Below, in pieces: positions 37,613 to 46,517 of a DNA stretch of 64,000 nucleotides (position 1 is its first letter; the number at the start of each line of letters is the position of its first letter). Where the stretch lies: the NCBI RefSeq assembly GCF_037975445.1, contig NZ_CP150254.1, forward strand, positions 4,090,001 to 4,154,000. The letters are read 5' to 3'. A program made the position numbers and the translations under genes. This DNA is from Peribacillus sp. FSL P2-0133. GTDB taxonomy: Bacteria; Bacillota; Bacilli; Bacillales; DSM-1321. The notes under the pieces are model-generated. The model saw nothing but the letters and a program-made list of their open reading frames with translations, had not been told where the DNA came from and did no database searches.

Positions 37613-37642
37613 AACGTATGAGCAACTTGTCCAGACTATGAC
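37613..37642 (-). promoter_or_regulatory. SigE-type promoter of spoIVFA-spoIVFB
   Basis: On the minus strand GTCATAGT (37642-37635) and CATACGTT (37620-37613) are 14 bases apart. This agrees closely with the SigE consensus and lies ~40 bases before the spoIVFA ATG. Confidence 0.65.
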
Positions 37643-37762
37643 GGAGAAAAGATTTTCTTTCTGCACATCCCTGAAAAATTTTTTTCCAATGAAAAATCAT
37701 CCGGAAACTTATGAATTTCCAAGGAGATTCGGTTATTGATTTAGAAAATCGAATAATTGAGA

Positions 37763-37792
37763 TTGATATTGTTCCCCGAAATTTGTTATAAT
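37763..37792 (+). promoter_or_regulatory. SigA promoter of the S1-domain gene
   Basis: TTGATA (37763-37768), an 18-base spacer and a perfect TATAAT (37787-37792), followed by GAGGGGGA as ribosome site before the ATG at 37831. Confidence 0.65.
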
Positions 37793-37830
37793 AAAGTGGT
37801 TTTAACATTATCGAGGGGGAACATTTTTTT

Positions 37831-38274
37831 ATGTCAATCGAAATAGGCAGCAAAGTACAAGGTAAAGTAACAGGTATCACTAATTTTGGAGCATTCGTAG
37901 AATTACCAGGAGGCTCAACAGGTCTTGTGCATATCAGTGAGGTAGCAGATAGCTATGTAAAAGACGTAAATGACCATCTTAAAGTAGGCGACCAAATTGA
38001 AGTAAAAGTGATTAGTGAGAAAGACGGAAAAACTGCCTTGTCCATCAAAAAGGCTATAGATAGACCCGAAGGGCAAACCTCTTCTTATACCAAACGCCCA
38101 CCACGCCAAGGGGATAGCCGTTCTAAAGATTTTCGTTCAAAAGGTAATTTCCAACCAAAGGAAAATTTCGAAGATAAAATGGTTCGCTTTTTAAAGACTA
38201 GTGAAGAAAATTTATCGACTCTTAAACGCAGCACCGAGTCAAAACGCGGCGGCAGAGGCGGAAGACGCGGATAA
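37831..38274 (+). CDS. S1-domain RNA-binding protein (YabR-like)
   Basis: 147 residues. A single S1 domain (~5-75: EIGSKVQGKVTGITNFGAFVELPGGSTGLVHISEVA.. KVGDQIEVKVI) is followed by a basic, Arg/Lys/Ser-rich tail ending RGGRGGRRG. The S1 part closely resembles B. subtilis YabR, which normally lies after divIC, so this is either a relocated gene or a paralogue. It probably binds RNA or ribosomes; no specific target is known to me. It is the only plus-strand gene between spoIVFA and minD and has its own strong promoter and terminator. Confidence 0.88.
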   Translation: MSIEIGSKVQGKVTGITNFGAFVELPGGSTGLVHISEVADSYVKDVNDHLKVGDQIEVKVISEKDGKTALSIKKAIDRPEGQTSSYTKRPPRQGDSRSKDFRSKGNFQPKENFEDKMVRFLKTSEENLSTLKRSTESKRGGRGGRRG

Positions 38275-38299
38275 CCCGCGCTGCATTTTTAGCATATAG

Positions 38300-38333
38300 A
38301 TCAGGCAGGCCAGTATATGGCTTGCCTTTTTTA
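38300..38333 (+). terminator. Terminator of the S1-domain gene
   Basis: GGCAGGCCA (38304-38312) pairs with TGGCTTGCC (38318-38326, one mismatch) and is followed by TTTTTTATTTT. Confidence 0.85.
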
Positions 38334-38348
38334 TTTTGCAAGAAGCAT

Positions 38349-38385
38349 AAAAAAAAGCGAGGGCATCAAATGCTCCCCGCTTCCT
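38349..38385 (-). terminator. minD terminator
   Basis: On the minus strand AGCGGGGAGCAT and ATGCCCTCGCT form a stem (38356-38381) followed by TTTTTTT. Confidence 0.85.
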
Positions 38386-38402
38386 GACAAAAGAATATAG
38401 AT

Positions 38403-39206
38403 TTACCGCACGCTAAAGAATTTTTTCAATTTGGACATGAAGCCCTTTGGTTCGCTGCCAATTGGAGTCAAGGGCACAGATTCACCAAGGATCCTTCTGG
38501 CAATGTTCCGATAGGCAAGCGAAACTCTATTGTCCGGATTATAGGCAATGGGTTCCTTTTTATTCGCTGCCACAATGACTTGGTCATCATCAGGAATAAC
38601 GCCGATCAAATCAATCTTAAGAAAATCGGCAACTCCATCGATGTCCATTTCTTCATCCTCATGTAGCAAATGGCCGCGAATCCGGTTGATGATCAATTGA
38701 GGCGGTTCAATATGCTCTTCTTTTTCAAGCAAGCCAATAATACGGTCTGCATCCCTGACAGCCGGTCTCTCTGCAGTCGTAACGATGATTGCCTTATCCG
38801 CACCAGCTATGGCATTCCTGAAGCCCTGTTCAATGCCTGCAGGGCAATCAATGATGACATAATCATAGTCAGGCTTCATATCGCTTATGAGTTTCCTCAT
38901 CTGCTCTTCATTCACCACTGTTTTATCACTATTTTGTGGAGCTGGAAGCAAATAAAGCAAATCCTCGAAATGTTTATCCTTAATGAGCGCCTGGTGTATC
39001 TTACAGCGCCCTTCGACCACATCGACCAAATCATAGATGATGCGATTTTCCAATCCCATGATCACATCCAAATTCCGAAGACCAATATCCGTATCAATCA
39101 AGCAAACCTTCTTGCCTAGAAGAGCTAAAGATGTTCCTAAATTGGCGGAGGTGGTCGTTTTCCCGACACCACCCTTACCGGATGTTATAACTATTGCCTC
39201 TCCCAC
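38403..39206 (-). CDS. minD: Septum site-determining ATPase MinD
   Basis: 267 residues. The deviant Walker A SGKGGVGKTTTSANLG (~9-24) and Walker B DYVIIDCPAGIE (~118) are intact, and the C-terminal amphipathic membrane-targeting helix is GFMSKLKKFFSVR. MinD recruits MinC to the membrane to block FtsZ rings near poles and old septa. It follows minC by 2 bases in the mreBCD-minCD unit. Confidence 0.97.
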   Translation of the reverse strand: MGEAIVITSGKGGVGKTTTSANLGTSLALLGKKVCLIDTDIGLRNLDVIMGLENRIIYDLVDVVEGRCKIHQALIKDKHFEDLLYLLPAPQNSDKTVVNEEQMRKLISDMKPDYDYVIIDCPAGIEQGFRNAIAGADKAIIVTTAERPAVRDADRIIGLLEKEEHIEPPQLIINRIRGHLLHEDEEMDIDGVADFLKIDLIGVIPDDDQVIVAANKKEPIAYNPDNRVSLAYRNIARRILGESVPLTPIGSEPKGFMSKLKKFFSVR

Positions 39207-39208
39207 GA

Positions 39209-39892
39209 TTAGAGACCCCCTTCTAATCTATTTAAATTAGGTCTATATTTCTTTAAGACTTGCAGTTTTTCTATAATGATATTTTCTTCTTCATCCATGA
39301 AGGCGCATTCCAAGTCATGTCCCCATTTCGTATATTGGTCAGGAGATAAATTCACTTGTCCGGCAATGCGCAGTTGGGCAGGCTTCATGACAGAGGCTGC
39401 TATTATGGCCTCATTATTCCCTTTATAACCGGCATGGGCTATTCCCTTTAGCTGTCCCATGATATATATGTTGCCACCCGCACGAACCGTTCCGTCGGGA
39501 TTGACATCCCCAATTAAAAGTAAGTCTCCGGGAACTTCAAAAACCTGTCCCGACCTTATGACCTTGGTCACGGTCGTCACTTGGTTTTCATCTTTCCATC
39601 GTTTCGCTTCATCCTTCGTCAGGACATTCGAAATCATCTCATCTACGAAAAGCTTCTTCTTTTTATGGATGACCTCTTTAATCTTTTCTTCTTGTTGTTC
39701 ATCAAGATAGCGGTTCCCTGTATGTACTTTTACGGAAATGGACGGGTCATTTTCTTGAAACTGATAGTTTGCCGAAAGCTTCACTTCTAACTCTTTCAAT
39801 AATTCGGAAAATGAGCAAGAATCATCGAGATGAAGCATAAACCCGTCTTTTGTTCCCTTAATCATGACATTTTGCTGAATTCTTTTATTCAT
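39209..39892 (-). CDS. minC: Septum formation inhibitor MinC
   Basis: 227 residues. N-terminal FtsZ-inhibiting domain (~1-105: VMIKGTKDGFMLHLDDSCSFSELLKELEVKL) and C-terminal beta-helix domain that dimerises and binds MinD (~110-215: RSGQVFEVPGDLLLIGDVNPDGTVRAGGNIYIMGQLKGIAHAGY). Both family signatures, GDVNPG-like and GxIYVxGxLxGxAHAG-like, are seen. The gap to mreD is 116 bases. Confidence 0.96.
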   Translation of the reverse strand: MNKRIQQNVMIKGTKDGFMLHLDDSCSFSELLKELEVKLSANYQFQENDPSISVKVHTGNRYLDEQQEEKIKEVIHKKKKLFVDEMISNVLTKDEAKRWKDENQVTTVTKVIRSGQVFEVPGDLLLIGDVNPDGTVRAGGNIYIMGQLKGIAHAGYKGNNEAIIAASVMKPAQLRIAGQVNLSPDQYTKWGHDLECAFMDEEENIIIEKLQVLKKYRPNLNRLEGGL

Positions 39893-40008
39893 GACGTTTG
39901 TTTCACCTCAATGAAATATAATTCGACATAGGAAAACAAATTTCCTTTTTCTACGTACACGGAAAAGAGAAAATACATTTCCCACCTGCTTCTTAAGACA
40001 CAGGAACG

Positions 40009-40527
40009 TTATTCCGTTTCTCTTTGCAAATCAAGCTTTTCAATCATTCTCTTTAAAGGATAGCAGCTGATGATAATGAACGCTAGATTCAATAATAATG
40101 TCGGAATCAATCTCCGTTCCGCAAATTCACCAAATCCCATATCTGCAAAAGATAGGATGATATTCATCTGAAAAATGACGACCTCTAAGACTGCCGTGAA
40201 TAAAAGCGCAGTAAGGCAGGCAATCAAAATATTATTTTGCAGGATTTTCATGCTTTTCGATATCAGATAGGCAAGAAAAGGCAGCAGGAACATGTAAGTC
40301 CCAAGGATTTCCGTATATACAACATCATAAGTCAACCCAAGAATCGCCCCATAAAGCATACCCATTTTCCTGGACCCGTACATGGTCAGGAAAAAAACGA
40401 AAATCATCATGAAATGGGGAACGAGGATTTTATCGGACCCGAATGCATCTCCAGCGAACATCTGGGCGAAGATGCTTTCAAAAACAAAAAAAACCAAGGC
40501 TATAAAAGAAAGGATGAAATATCTCAC
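40009..40527 (-). CDS. mreD: Rod shape-determining membrane protein MreD
   Basis: 172 residues, with about five to six TM helices (YFILSFIALVFFVFESIFAQMF; HFMMIFVFFLTMYG; GAILGLTYDVVYTEILGTYMFLLPFLAYLI) and the MreD motif GAxLGLxxDxxYxxxLG. It is part of the elongasome with MreC, RodA and PBP2-type enzymes. Its start overlaps the mreC end by 4 bases. Confidence 0.95.
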   Translation of the reverse strand: MRYFILSFIALVFFVFESIFAQMFAGDAFGSDKILVPHFMMIFVFFLTMYGSRKMGMLYGAILGLTYDVVYTEILGTYMFLLPFLAYLISKSMKILQNNILIACLTALLFTAVLEVVIFQMNIILSFADMGFGEFAERRLIPTLLLNLAFIIISCYPLKRMIEKLDLQRETE

Positions 40528-41396
40528 TCAGCTTCATCCTCCCCTTCACTTTCTTTCGGTACACCGTCCACTTCGCGCTGAACGACCATAACATTATTAA
40601 TATCATAAAAATCCGTCGAAGGTTCAATATATGCGGTCTGGTTCAATCCATATTGATCCACTTTGACATCGACAACTTTCCCGATCAGCAGACCTTTCGG
40701 AAAGATCCCTCCATAACCGGATGTGATGACCAATGAATTTTTCTTGATCTTTTTATCATATGGAATCCGTTTCATCAGCAAAAGGTTCTTTTTATCATCG
40801 AATCCTTCAATCAAGCCATATGCTTTATCATCACCTTGAACGATGGCTGAGACACGGTTGGCTTTATCGATCGAACTTAAAAGTTGAACCGAGGCCGTGA
40901 AATCCGTCGCTGATTTCACCTTACCGACTAACCCATTGGACGTGATGACTGCCATATTTTTTTCTACCCCATTACGCTTCCCTTTATTGATCGTCAGCAT
41001 TTCATGCCAGCGGTCAGGATTACGTCCAATGACCGTCGCCTGAGTGGGCGAATACTTCCGCAGGTCATCTTCTTTTTTGAGGTTATCGCGAAGTTCTTCA
41101 TTTTCTTCCTTTAAATCTTGGACTTGGGTTTTCAATAATACGTATTCATCCAAGCGGGCTTTCAATTTTTTGTTTTCATCGTATGTATGTTGAAGGTCTT
41201 TTAAGCCCCCTACAAAACCTGTTATACCCGATACTGGCTTATTAAACACATTTCCAACCCAGCCTGTCGTATCTTTCAGGAATTGCTCCGGCCAAGTCAA
41301 CTCTTCTCTCTCCCTTAATGAAAAACCGATCAATGCCACGAGAACGATAATACTAACGAGCAAGAGAAGGAGCTTTTTATTAAAAAACTGTGGCAT
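40524..41396 (-). CDS. mreC: Rod shape-determining protein MreC
   Basis: 290 residues: short cytoplasmic head, one TM helix (LLLLLVSIIVLVALIGF, ~8-24), a coiled coil (~65-110: LQHTYDENKKLKARLDEYVLLKTQVQDLKEENEELRDNL) and a C-terminal beta-barrel domain (RNPDRWHEMLTINKGKRNGVEKNMAVITSNGLVGKV). It links MreB filaments to wall synthases outside the membrane. An attenuating terminator lies between it and mreB. A short acidic tail (GVPKESEGEDEAE) ends the protein. Confidence 0.96.
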   Translation of the reverse strand: MPQFFNKKLLLLLVSIIVLVALIGFSLREREELTWPEQFLKDTTGWVGNVFNKPVSGITGFVGGLKDLQHTYDENKKLKARLDEYVLLKTQVQDLKEENEELRDNLKKEDDLRKYSPTQATVIGRNPDRWHEMLTINKGKRNGVEKNMAVITSNGLVGKVKSATDFTASVQLLSSIDKANRVSAIVQGDDKAYGLIEGFDDKKNLLLMKRIPYDKKIKKNSLVITSGYGGIFPKGLLIGKVVDVKVDQYGLNQTAYIEPSTDFYDINNVMVVQREVDGVPKESEGEDEAE

Positions 41397-41473
41397 GGTG
41401 ATTACACCTCTATCTAAAATTTACTCTATTGTCTTAAAATTACACTTTGATTTAATTAAACTGCAAAACATAA

Positions 41474-41516
41474 GAAAAACCGGCTCAAAATTGCACCTTT
41501 TGTTGAGCCGGCCCTA
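41474..41516 (-). terminator. Terminator/attenuator between mreB and mreC
   Basis: CCGGCTCAA (41480-41488) pairs with TTGAGCCGG (41503-41511); on the minus strand TTTTTC follows. It lies inside the presumed mreBCD-minCD unit and would make mreB more abundant than the genes behind it, unless mreC has its own promoter in 41397-41470. Confidence 0.75.
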
Positions 41517-41531
41517 TTTGAGAAGTAATGC

Positions 41532-42551
41532 TTATCGCGAATCTCTTGATTTAGTCTTGAATAAATGAATGTGGTCAAGCGCTTTTCCCGTTCCGATTGC
41601 AACACAATCCAGCGGATTTTCAGCGATGATCACCGGCATTTGCGTTTCTTCACTGATGACTTTATCCAGATTGCGCAGCAAAGCACCCCCGCCTGTCAAT
41701 ACAATGCCTCTGTCCATGATGTCAGCGGCTAATTCAGGTGGTGTTTTCTCTAAAGTGTTTTTCACGGAATCCACAATTGCAGAAACTGTGTCGCTTAATG
41801 CTTTGGATATTTCTTCAGCTGTGATTTCGATCGTTTTCGGTAATCCAGTCAATAGGTCACGTCCGCGAATTTCCATGTTTTCTACGCCTTCCGTGTCTCC
41901 AGCAGAACCAATTTCCATTTTGATCGCTTCAGCAGTCCGCTCACCGATCATCAAATTGTAGTTCTTACGGATGTAAACGATAATGGCATCATCCATTTCG
42001 TCACCGGCAATACGGATCGATTGGCTTGTAACGATTCCGCCAAGGGAAATGATTGCCACTTCCGTCGTTCCTCCGCCGATATCAACGACCATGCTTCCTG
42101 TAGGCTCCCAAACCGGAAGGTCTGCACCGATTGCTGCTGCAAACGGTTCTTCGATAGGATATGCGTCACGGGCTCCTGCTTGTCTTGCTGCATCGATGAC
42201 TGCACGCTGCTCAACTGCCGTAATTCCAGAAGGCACACAAATCATGACATATGGCTTGTTGCCGAATACGCCCTTCTTTTGAGCTTCCTTCATATAGTAC
42301 TTCATCATGGTAGCCGTCGTTTCATAATCAGCAATTACTCCATCCTTCATCGGGCGAAGGGCTACCACGTTACCAGGTGTACGGCCGATCATGTTTTTCG
42401 CATCGTTTCCGACTGCAACGATTTGCTTTGTATCTGTTTGTACAGCCACAACCGATGGTTCACGTACAGCGATACCTTTTCCTTTTACATAAACAAGCGT
42501 ATTCGCCGTTCCTAAATCAATCCCTATATCTCTAGCGCCAATTCCAAACAT
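41532..42551 (-). CDS. mreB: Rod shape-determining actin-like protein MreB
   Basis: 339 residues from the ATG at 42551 (AAAGGGAG upstream), which gives the normal [27 protein letters not shown] start; a longer upstream reading frame has no ribosome site. Phosphate-1 DLGTAN (~11-16), phosphate-2 [12 protein letters not shown] (~158-169) and the adenosine motif [15 protein letters not shown] (~285) are intact. It forms membrane-bound filaments orienting wall synthesis. The MreB homologues mbl and mreBH are not in this window. Confidence 0.97.
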   Translation of the reverse strand: MFGIGARDIGIDLGTANTLVYVKGKGIAVREPSVVAVQTDTKQIVAVGNDAKNMIGRTPGNVVALRPMKDGVIADYETTATMMKYYMKEAQKKGVFGNKPYVMICVPSGITAVEQRAVIDAARQAGARDAYPIEEPFAAAIGADLPVWEPTGSMVVDIGGGTTEVAIISLGGIVTSQSIRIAGDEMDDAIIVYIRKNYNLMIGERTAEAIKMEIGSAGDTEGVENMEIRGRDLLTGLPKTIEITAEEISKALSDTVSAIVDSVKNTLEKTPPELAADIMDRGIVLTGGGALLRNLDKVISEETQMPVIIAENPLDCVAIGTGKALDHIHLFKTKSRDSR

Positions 42552-42657
42552 TATGGTATCTCCCTTTCGTAAACAAAAATGCCTTTTTATAAGTTCAAAT
42601 AATAATTTGTCGTTTTTTGACAATAAGACCCTTTGAAAAAGTTTCCTCTTTTAAAAA

Positions 42658-42686
42658 TCATAAACAATATTATATCGTATCGTCAA
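42658..42686 (-). promoter_or_regulatory. Probable SigA promoter of mreB
   Basis: On the minus strand TTGACG (42686-42681), 17 bases, TATGAT (42663-42658), about 107 bases upstream of the mreB ATG, just after the radC stop. Confidence 0.5.
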
Positions 42687-42700
42687 AAATTTTGATAGTG

Positions 42701-43387
42701 TCATAAATAACCTTTTTCCTTCAAACTAACATATTTATGTTCCCCGATAATGATGTGGTCCAATATTTCAATCCCGATTATTTTACCACATTCGACTAAC
42801 CTTTTCGTCACTTCAATATCTTCTCTGCTGGGAGAGGGGTCTCCGGAGGGGTGGTTATGAAGACAGATGATAGAGGCAGCGGACCTTTTGAAAGCCTCTT
42901 TAAAAACCTCGCGCGGATGCACGATCGAGGCATTGAGGCTGCCGATGAATACCGTAGTTTTTTGAAGCACTTGATTTTTCGTATTTAAATAGAGACAGAC
43001 GAAATGTTCCTGTGATAAAAACCGCATTTCTTCCATGCAATAATTGGCTCCATCTTCAGGAGATCGAATCACATAACGGTCTTGATCATTCAAATTGTTA
43101 ATTCTCCTGCCAAGTTCGACAGAGGCCAGGATTTGAATCGCTTTTGCTTCACCAATCCCTTTGATCACGGTCAGTTCTTCCACAGAGGCTTCTTTTAGCA
43201 AGCGCAGGCCCTTGAAGGAATTGATGAGCCTGCCGGATAGTTGCAGGACTGATTCCTCCCTTGACCCCGTCCTGAGTAGCAAAGCAAGCAATTCCTGATT
43301 GGAGAGACTTTGCGGCCCGTCCTGCAGAAACCTTTCGCGCGGCCTCTCTTCTTTCGGGTAATCCCGTATTAACATTTTTTCGCTCAA
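42701..43387 (-). CDS. radC: RadC-family JAB/MPN domain protein
   Basis: 228 residues from a TTG at 43387 (GGAAGGG upstream). N-terminal helix-hairpin-helix region (VEELTVIKGIGEAKAIQILAS, ~66-86) and C-terminal JAB1/MPN metalloprotease-like domain with the metal ligands in CLHNHPSGDPSPSREDIEVTKRL (HxHPSGxxxPSxxD, ~173-190). Despite its name a repair role is not established; the biochemical activity is unknown. Conserved between maf and mreB. Confidence 0.93.
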   Translation of the reverse strand: MSEKMLIRDYPKEERPRERFLQDGPQSLSNQELLALLLRTGSREESVLQLSGRLINSFKGLRLLKEASVEELTVIKGIGEAKAIQILASVELGRRINNLNDQDRYVIRSPEDGANYCMEEMRFLSQEHFVCLYLNTKNQVLQKTTVFIGSLNASIVHPREVFKEAFKRSAASIICLHNHPSGDPSPSREDIEVTKRLVECGKIIGIEILDHIIIGEHKYVSLKEKGYL

Positions 43388-43439
43388 AAGATCAACCCTT
43401 CCTTAGAAAAGGGAAGATGCCAGACGAAATCAAATTATC

Positions 43440-44009
43440 TTATCCTAACTCTTCCTGCATCGCTTTAAGTTCCCGGGCCAGTCTTGAGACCGGAAGCCCA
43501 ACGACTGAGAAATAGTCCCCTTTGATTTGTTCGACAAGAAGAGATCCGTATCCTTGAATCCCATAGCCGCCAGCTTTGTCAAAGGGTTCACCGCTATCCA
43601 GATAACGTTCGATTTCAGCTTCTGGCAGCTCCCAAAATGTCACTTCCGTTTTTTCTGCGAATACTCTGCGATGCTTGCCGAATAGGATGGCGACACCTGT
43701 GTATACTTCATGTGTCCGTCCTGATAACATTTCCAGCATTCTTTTTCCATCCGCCCGGCTTGTCGGCTTACCCAATATCTCACCATCAAGGACAACAACG
43801 GTATCCGAGCCGATCACCCAGCTTTCCTGAAATTTTGCTGCGATGGCTTCCGCTTTACGGGAGGCCAGTTCTTTCACCGCTGCATCAGGACACATGTTTT
43901 CATCAATACTTTCATCGACATTGGAATTCATGCTTTCAAAGGGGATTTGAAGAAATTGTAGAAGTTCTTTACGACGTGGTGATGAAGAAGCTAAAATCAA
44001 TGGATGCAT
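43440..44009 (-). CDS. maf: Maf-family nucleoside triphosphate pyrophosphatase
   Basis: 189 residues. N-terminal LILASSSPRRKELLQ (signature SxSPRR), the DVDES motif (NSNVDESID), VIGSDTVVVLDGEILGKP (~67) and YGIQGYGSLLVEQIKGDYFSVVGLP (~148). Maf proteins hydrolyse dTTP/UTP or modified nucleotides and in B. subtilis affect septum formation. Position between spoIIB and radC is conserved. Confidence 0.96.
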   Translation of the reverse strand: MHPLILASSSPRRKELLQFLQIPFESMNSNVDESIDENMCPDAAVKELASRKAEAIAAKFQESWVIGSDTVVVLDGEILGKPTSRADGKRMLEMLSGRTHEVYTGVAILFGKHRRVFAEKTEVTFWELPEAEIERYLDSGEPFDKAGGYGIQGYGSLLVEQIKGDYFSVVGLPVSRLARELKAMQEELG

Positions 44010-44157
44010 AATATAAAAGTCACCTTTCTTTACATAGGGAGATACAATATCTATCCTACCAAATTATGTTGCAATCCACAATTATTGTTTACTAGGAATC
44101 GACAAATGCCTGTAAGTATTTCCCGGAAAATAAAAAAGGTGTCACAGAAGGTTTCAT

Positions 44158-44196
44158 ATTGGGGAGCTTGTCCCATTAGGCAGCTCCCCTTTTTTT
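44158..44196 (+). terminator. Plus-strand terminator opposing spoIIB
   Basis: GGGGAGCT (44161-44168) pairs with AGCTCCCC (44182-44189) followed on the plus strand by TTTTTTTC. The T-run is on the plus strand only, although all genes nearby are on the minus strand, so it would stop antisense transcription entering spoIIB. Confidence 0.6.
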
Positions 44197-44202
44197 CTTT
44201 AC

Positions 44203-45183
44203 TTAACTCGATATGTTTTGGAAATTCAATAAAAAATCAAGCAGACTTTCTTGAGCCTGGAATAGCTTTTCTTCATTTTTGGAAGTCCCATATTCGTCAA
44301 TCGACTTTGCGGCAGCAGTCAGGTCATCGTTCATTTTCGAAAACTCCGGCGATAATTTCACCGTCTTCAGTTCATCCATGTTTTTTTTCAGGGTTTCTTC
44401 GTTTATCATCCCTCCCTTTCCACGAAGCTTTGTTGCGGATGTTTCTGCCAACGAAGCGTATATCGCCTTCATCTTATCGAGGGTTTTCTCATCTTCCTGG
44501 CTTGTCCCGGCCGCTTCAAAATTGATTTCCTTCCAATATACGTCCACATCATAGGATTTTAAGAACAAGGCCAGCTCCTTACTTGCAGCTAGACTCTCTG
44601 CCGTTCCCAAGAATAGATAATAGCTGTCTTCCAATTTGAAAATTTCAGCAGGAACCTGCTTTTCAATGATTTTCTTTTGTATTTGCCTTGCTGCATCCTC
44701 GCTGCTGAATACTCCTCCCTGTACAAGGAATGTCTTCAGCTGGTTTCCTGGTTCAGTCACTGTCGCTTTTTTATCCTCAACAGTGGCTTCCGTTGGAATC
44801 GGGGTCTCGACCGAAGATACTTCTGCTTTTTCCTTTGTAATCGTTTTAACGGCGATCAAGCCAAGAATCGACCCAAAAAAGACGGCACAAATGACAGCGA
44901 TCATGAATGTCTTGATCGGTCTGTTATCCGAGCTTTTCAGCGAACTGGTGCCAAAACCGATGAACTTCGGCATTTTCTTCTTCGGCGGTGATGGAACCAA
45001 TACGATTTTGTTTTCGTTTGAATCCTCAGGGAGTATCCATTCGAAACTCTCATCAGTGTGTTCCTGCCCCTGCTCCTGCTCCTTACTCGCCGCCTCTTGA
45101 GTTTCAATCTTTTTATCTGGAAATACTTTTTCTTCCCCATTTATTTTAATCGTTACACCCTTGCTTTGTTCCGGCTTGCCCAA
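44203..45183 (-). CDS. spoIIB: Stage II sporulation protein B (SPOR domain)
   Basis: 326 residues from a TTG at 45183, chosen because GGAGGGGAGG lies 7 bases upstream of it (the ORF extends 11 codons further without such a site). An acidic cytoplasmic part (~1-95), one TM helix (TFMIAVICAVFFGSILGLIAV, ~100-120), a linker, then a SPOR-like domain (LKTFLVQGGVFSSEDAARQIQKKIIEKQVPAEIFKLEDSYYLFLG, ~155-215) that binds denuded glycan at septa, and a helical C-terminus. SpoIIB guides septal wall thinning at the onset of engulfment. Place between maf and comC is as in B. subtilis. Confidence 0.88.
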   Translation of the reverse strand: MGKPEQSKGVTIKINGEEKVFPDKKIETQEAASKEQEQGQEHTDESFEWILPEDSNENKIVLVPSPPKKKMPKFIGFGTSSLKSSDNRPIKTFMIAVICAVFFGSILGLIAVKTITKEKAEVSSVETPIPTEATVEDKKATVTEPGNQLKTFLVQGGVFSSEDAARQIQKKIIEKQVPAEIFKLEDSYYLFLGTAESLAASKELALFLKSYDVDVYWKEINFEAAGTSQEDEKTLDKMKAIYASLAETSATKLRGKGGMINEETLKKNMDELKTVKLSPEFSKMNDDLTAAAKSIDEYGTSKNEEKLFQAQESLLDFLLNFQNISS

Positions 45184-45227
45184 TTTTTTTCCTCCCCTCC
45201 AGATCATTTTGTTCATCCTAACATAGA

Positions 45228-45264
45228 GGTAAAAAAAAATAACAAGACTTTTGTCGTCTTGTCA
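45228..45264 (-). terminator. comC terminator
   Basis: ACAAGAC (45242-45248) pairs with GTCTTGT (45256-45262); on the minus strand the stem is followed by TATTTTTTTTT. It separates comC from spoIIB. No gene is seen in 45265-45490. Confidence 0.7.
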
Positions 45265-45490
45265 TTAATAGGTTTCGTCAAATTTCCCTATCCATATATG
45301 GGTAACTAAACAAGGTTTCCGGGTACTGGTACTTCTGGTTCATGAACCATTCAATATCGCCTCTCACCAATTACATACATTCCTCTTTCATGTCATCTTC
45401 ACTTGCAGCCATTTAGGGATAGTTCCCAACTCCGCTATTGTTCAGGTGATTTTTGACAAATTCCTCTTGCATGAGGATGGCCCTTTAAGC

Positions 45491-46243
45491 TCATCTTAAA
45501 AAAATTACATACCAATGTAAAAGGGCATCGCCCCAAAAATAAGCAGTCAATGTCCCAAAAACGATATAAGGTCCGAAAGGAATAAGTGTTTTCTTTTTTA
45601 GGATTCCGGTCAGCAACCCGATGATGCCAAGGAACGCCCCATAAAAGCACGCAAAAAGAAACGATAATAGCACCATCTTCATTCCCAGTACAAAGCCAAT
45701 CACTGCAAATAGCTTGATATCACCACCACCCATTCCACCCTTACTCACGACAGCAATCAATAACAGCAGGCTAAAGCCAACCGCTGCCCCGACAATTGAA
45801 TCCCACCAGGGCGACAGCGGAAATGGGACTCTTAGAACGATAAAAATCACCGTAAAGAAAAGCAGTATTTTATCAGGAATGAGCATATAGGCGACATCAG
45901 TCACGAAGATGATCATAAATAATGAAATCAATGTCCAGCCAATCAAGAGTTCGTTCGACCAGCCAAGGAATATGGGAGCAGAGGTAAACAAAACACCGGT
46001 CAGCATTTCCACTGCCGGATAAAGGGGTGAAATCCTTGTTTTACAGCCACGGCATTTCCCTTCTTGCAACATATAAGAAATAACCGGTATCAACTCGAAG
46101 AATGTCAATGTACGCCCGCAAGAAGGGCAGGCGGAGCGACGATTAGCAAATGAATGACTAGCTGGAACACTTAAACCGACAACGTTGAAGAATGAGCCTA
46201 AAATTAAGCCCAAAACGAAGAGATAGATATGGATAACCATCAT
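45491..46243 (-). CDS. comC: Type IV prepilin peptidase ComC
   Basis: 250 residues. An A24 aspartic protease with about eight TM helices. The N-terminal cytoplasmic loop has the four-cysteine zinc element CPSCGRTLTFFELIPVISY..GKCRGCKTRIS (~38-72). The two active Asp residues are in TDVAYMLIPD (~115) and GGMGGGDIKLFAVIG (GxGD-type, ~173). It cleaves and N-methylates the pseudopilins ComGC etc. for DNA uptake. Expression would depend on ComK; AT-rich AAA/TTT spaced sequence lies upstream but no clear ComK box was proven. Confidence 0.94.
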   Translation of the reverse strand: MMVIHIYLFVLGLILGSFFNVVGLSVPASHSFANRRSACPSCGRTLTFFELIPVISYMLQEGKCRGCKTRISPLYPAVEMLTGVLFTSAPIFLGWSNELLIGWTLISLFMIIFVTDVAYMLIPDKILLFFTVIFIVLRVPFPLSPWWDSIVGAAVGFSLLLLIAVVSKGGMGGGDIKLFAVIGFVLGMKMVLLSFLFACFYGAFLGIIGLLTGILKKKTLIPFGPYIVFGTLTAYFWGDALLHWYVIFLR

Positions 46244-46517
46244 TTATACATAGTGCATGAGGATTCGATTGCCTTTCTTTGAAACCCTAATATAAAAGTC
46301 CCTTCCGCTATGTAATAATCACTTAGGTTCTTCATGATTATCATTCCTTCCGTTATTTTATTAAGTAGATCCTACTATTCACCAGTCAAATAGAATCAAT
46401 ATATAAACATATTTTAACAAATATACTTTGTGATTTGTTATCAATCACTCTATTAGAGTTTTTTCTTTTCAAGAGACTCTGTTTACAAGAGAAAAGGACC
46501 TTTGAAAAGATCCTTTC

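Noticed and set aside
46260..46420. ComK box upstream of comC
   Set aside because: AT-rich pieces such as ATAA-ACATA-TTTT resemble one half, but no correctly spaced pair of AAAAN5TTTT motifs could be shown.
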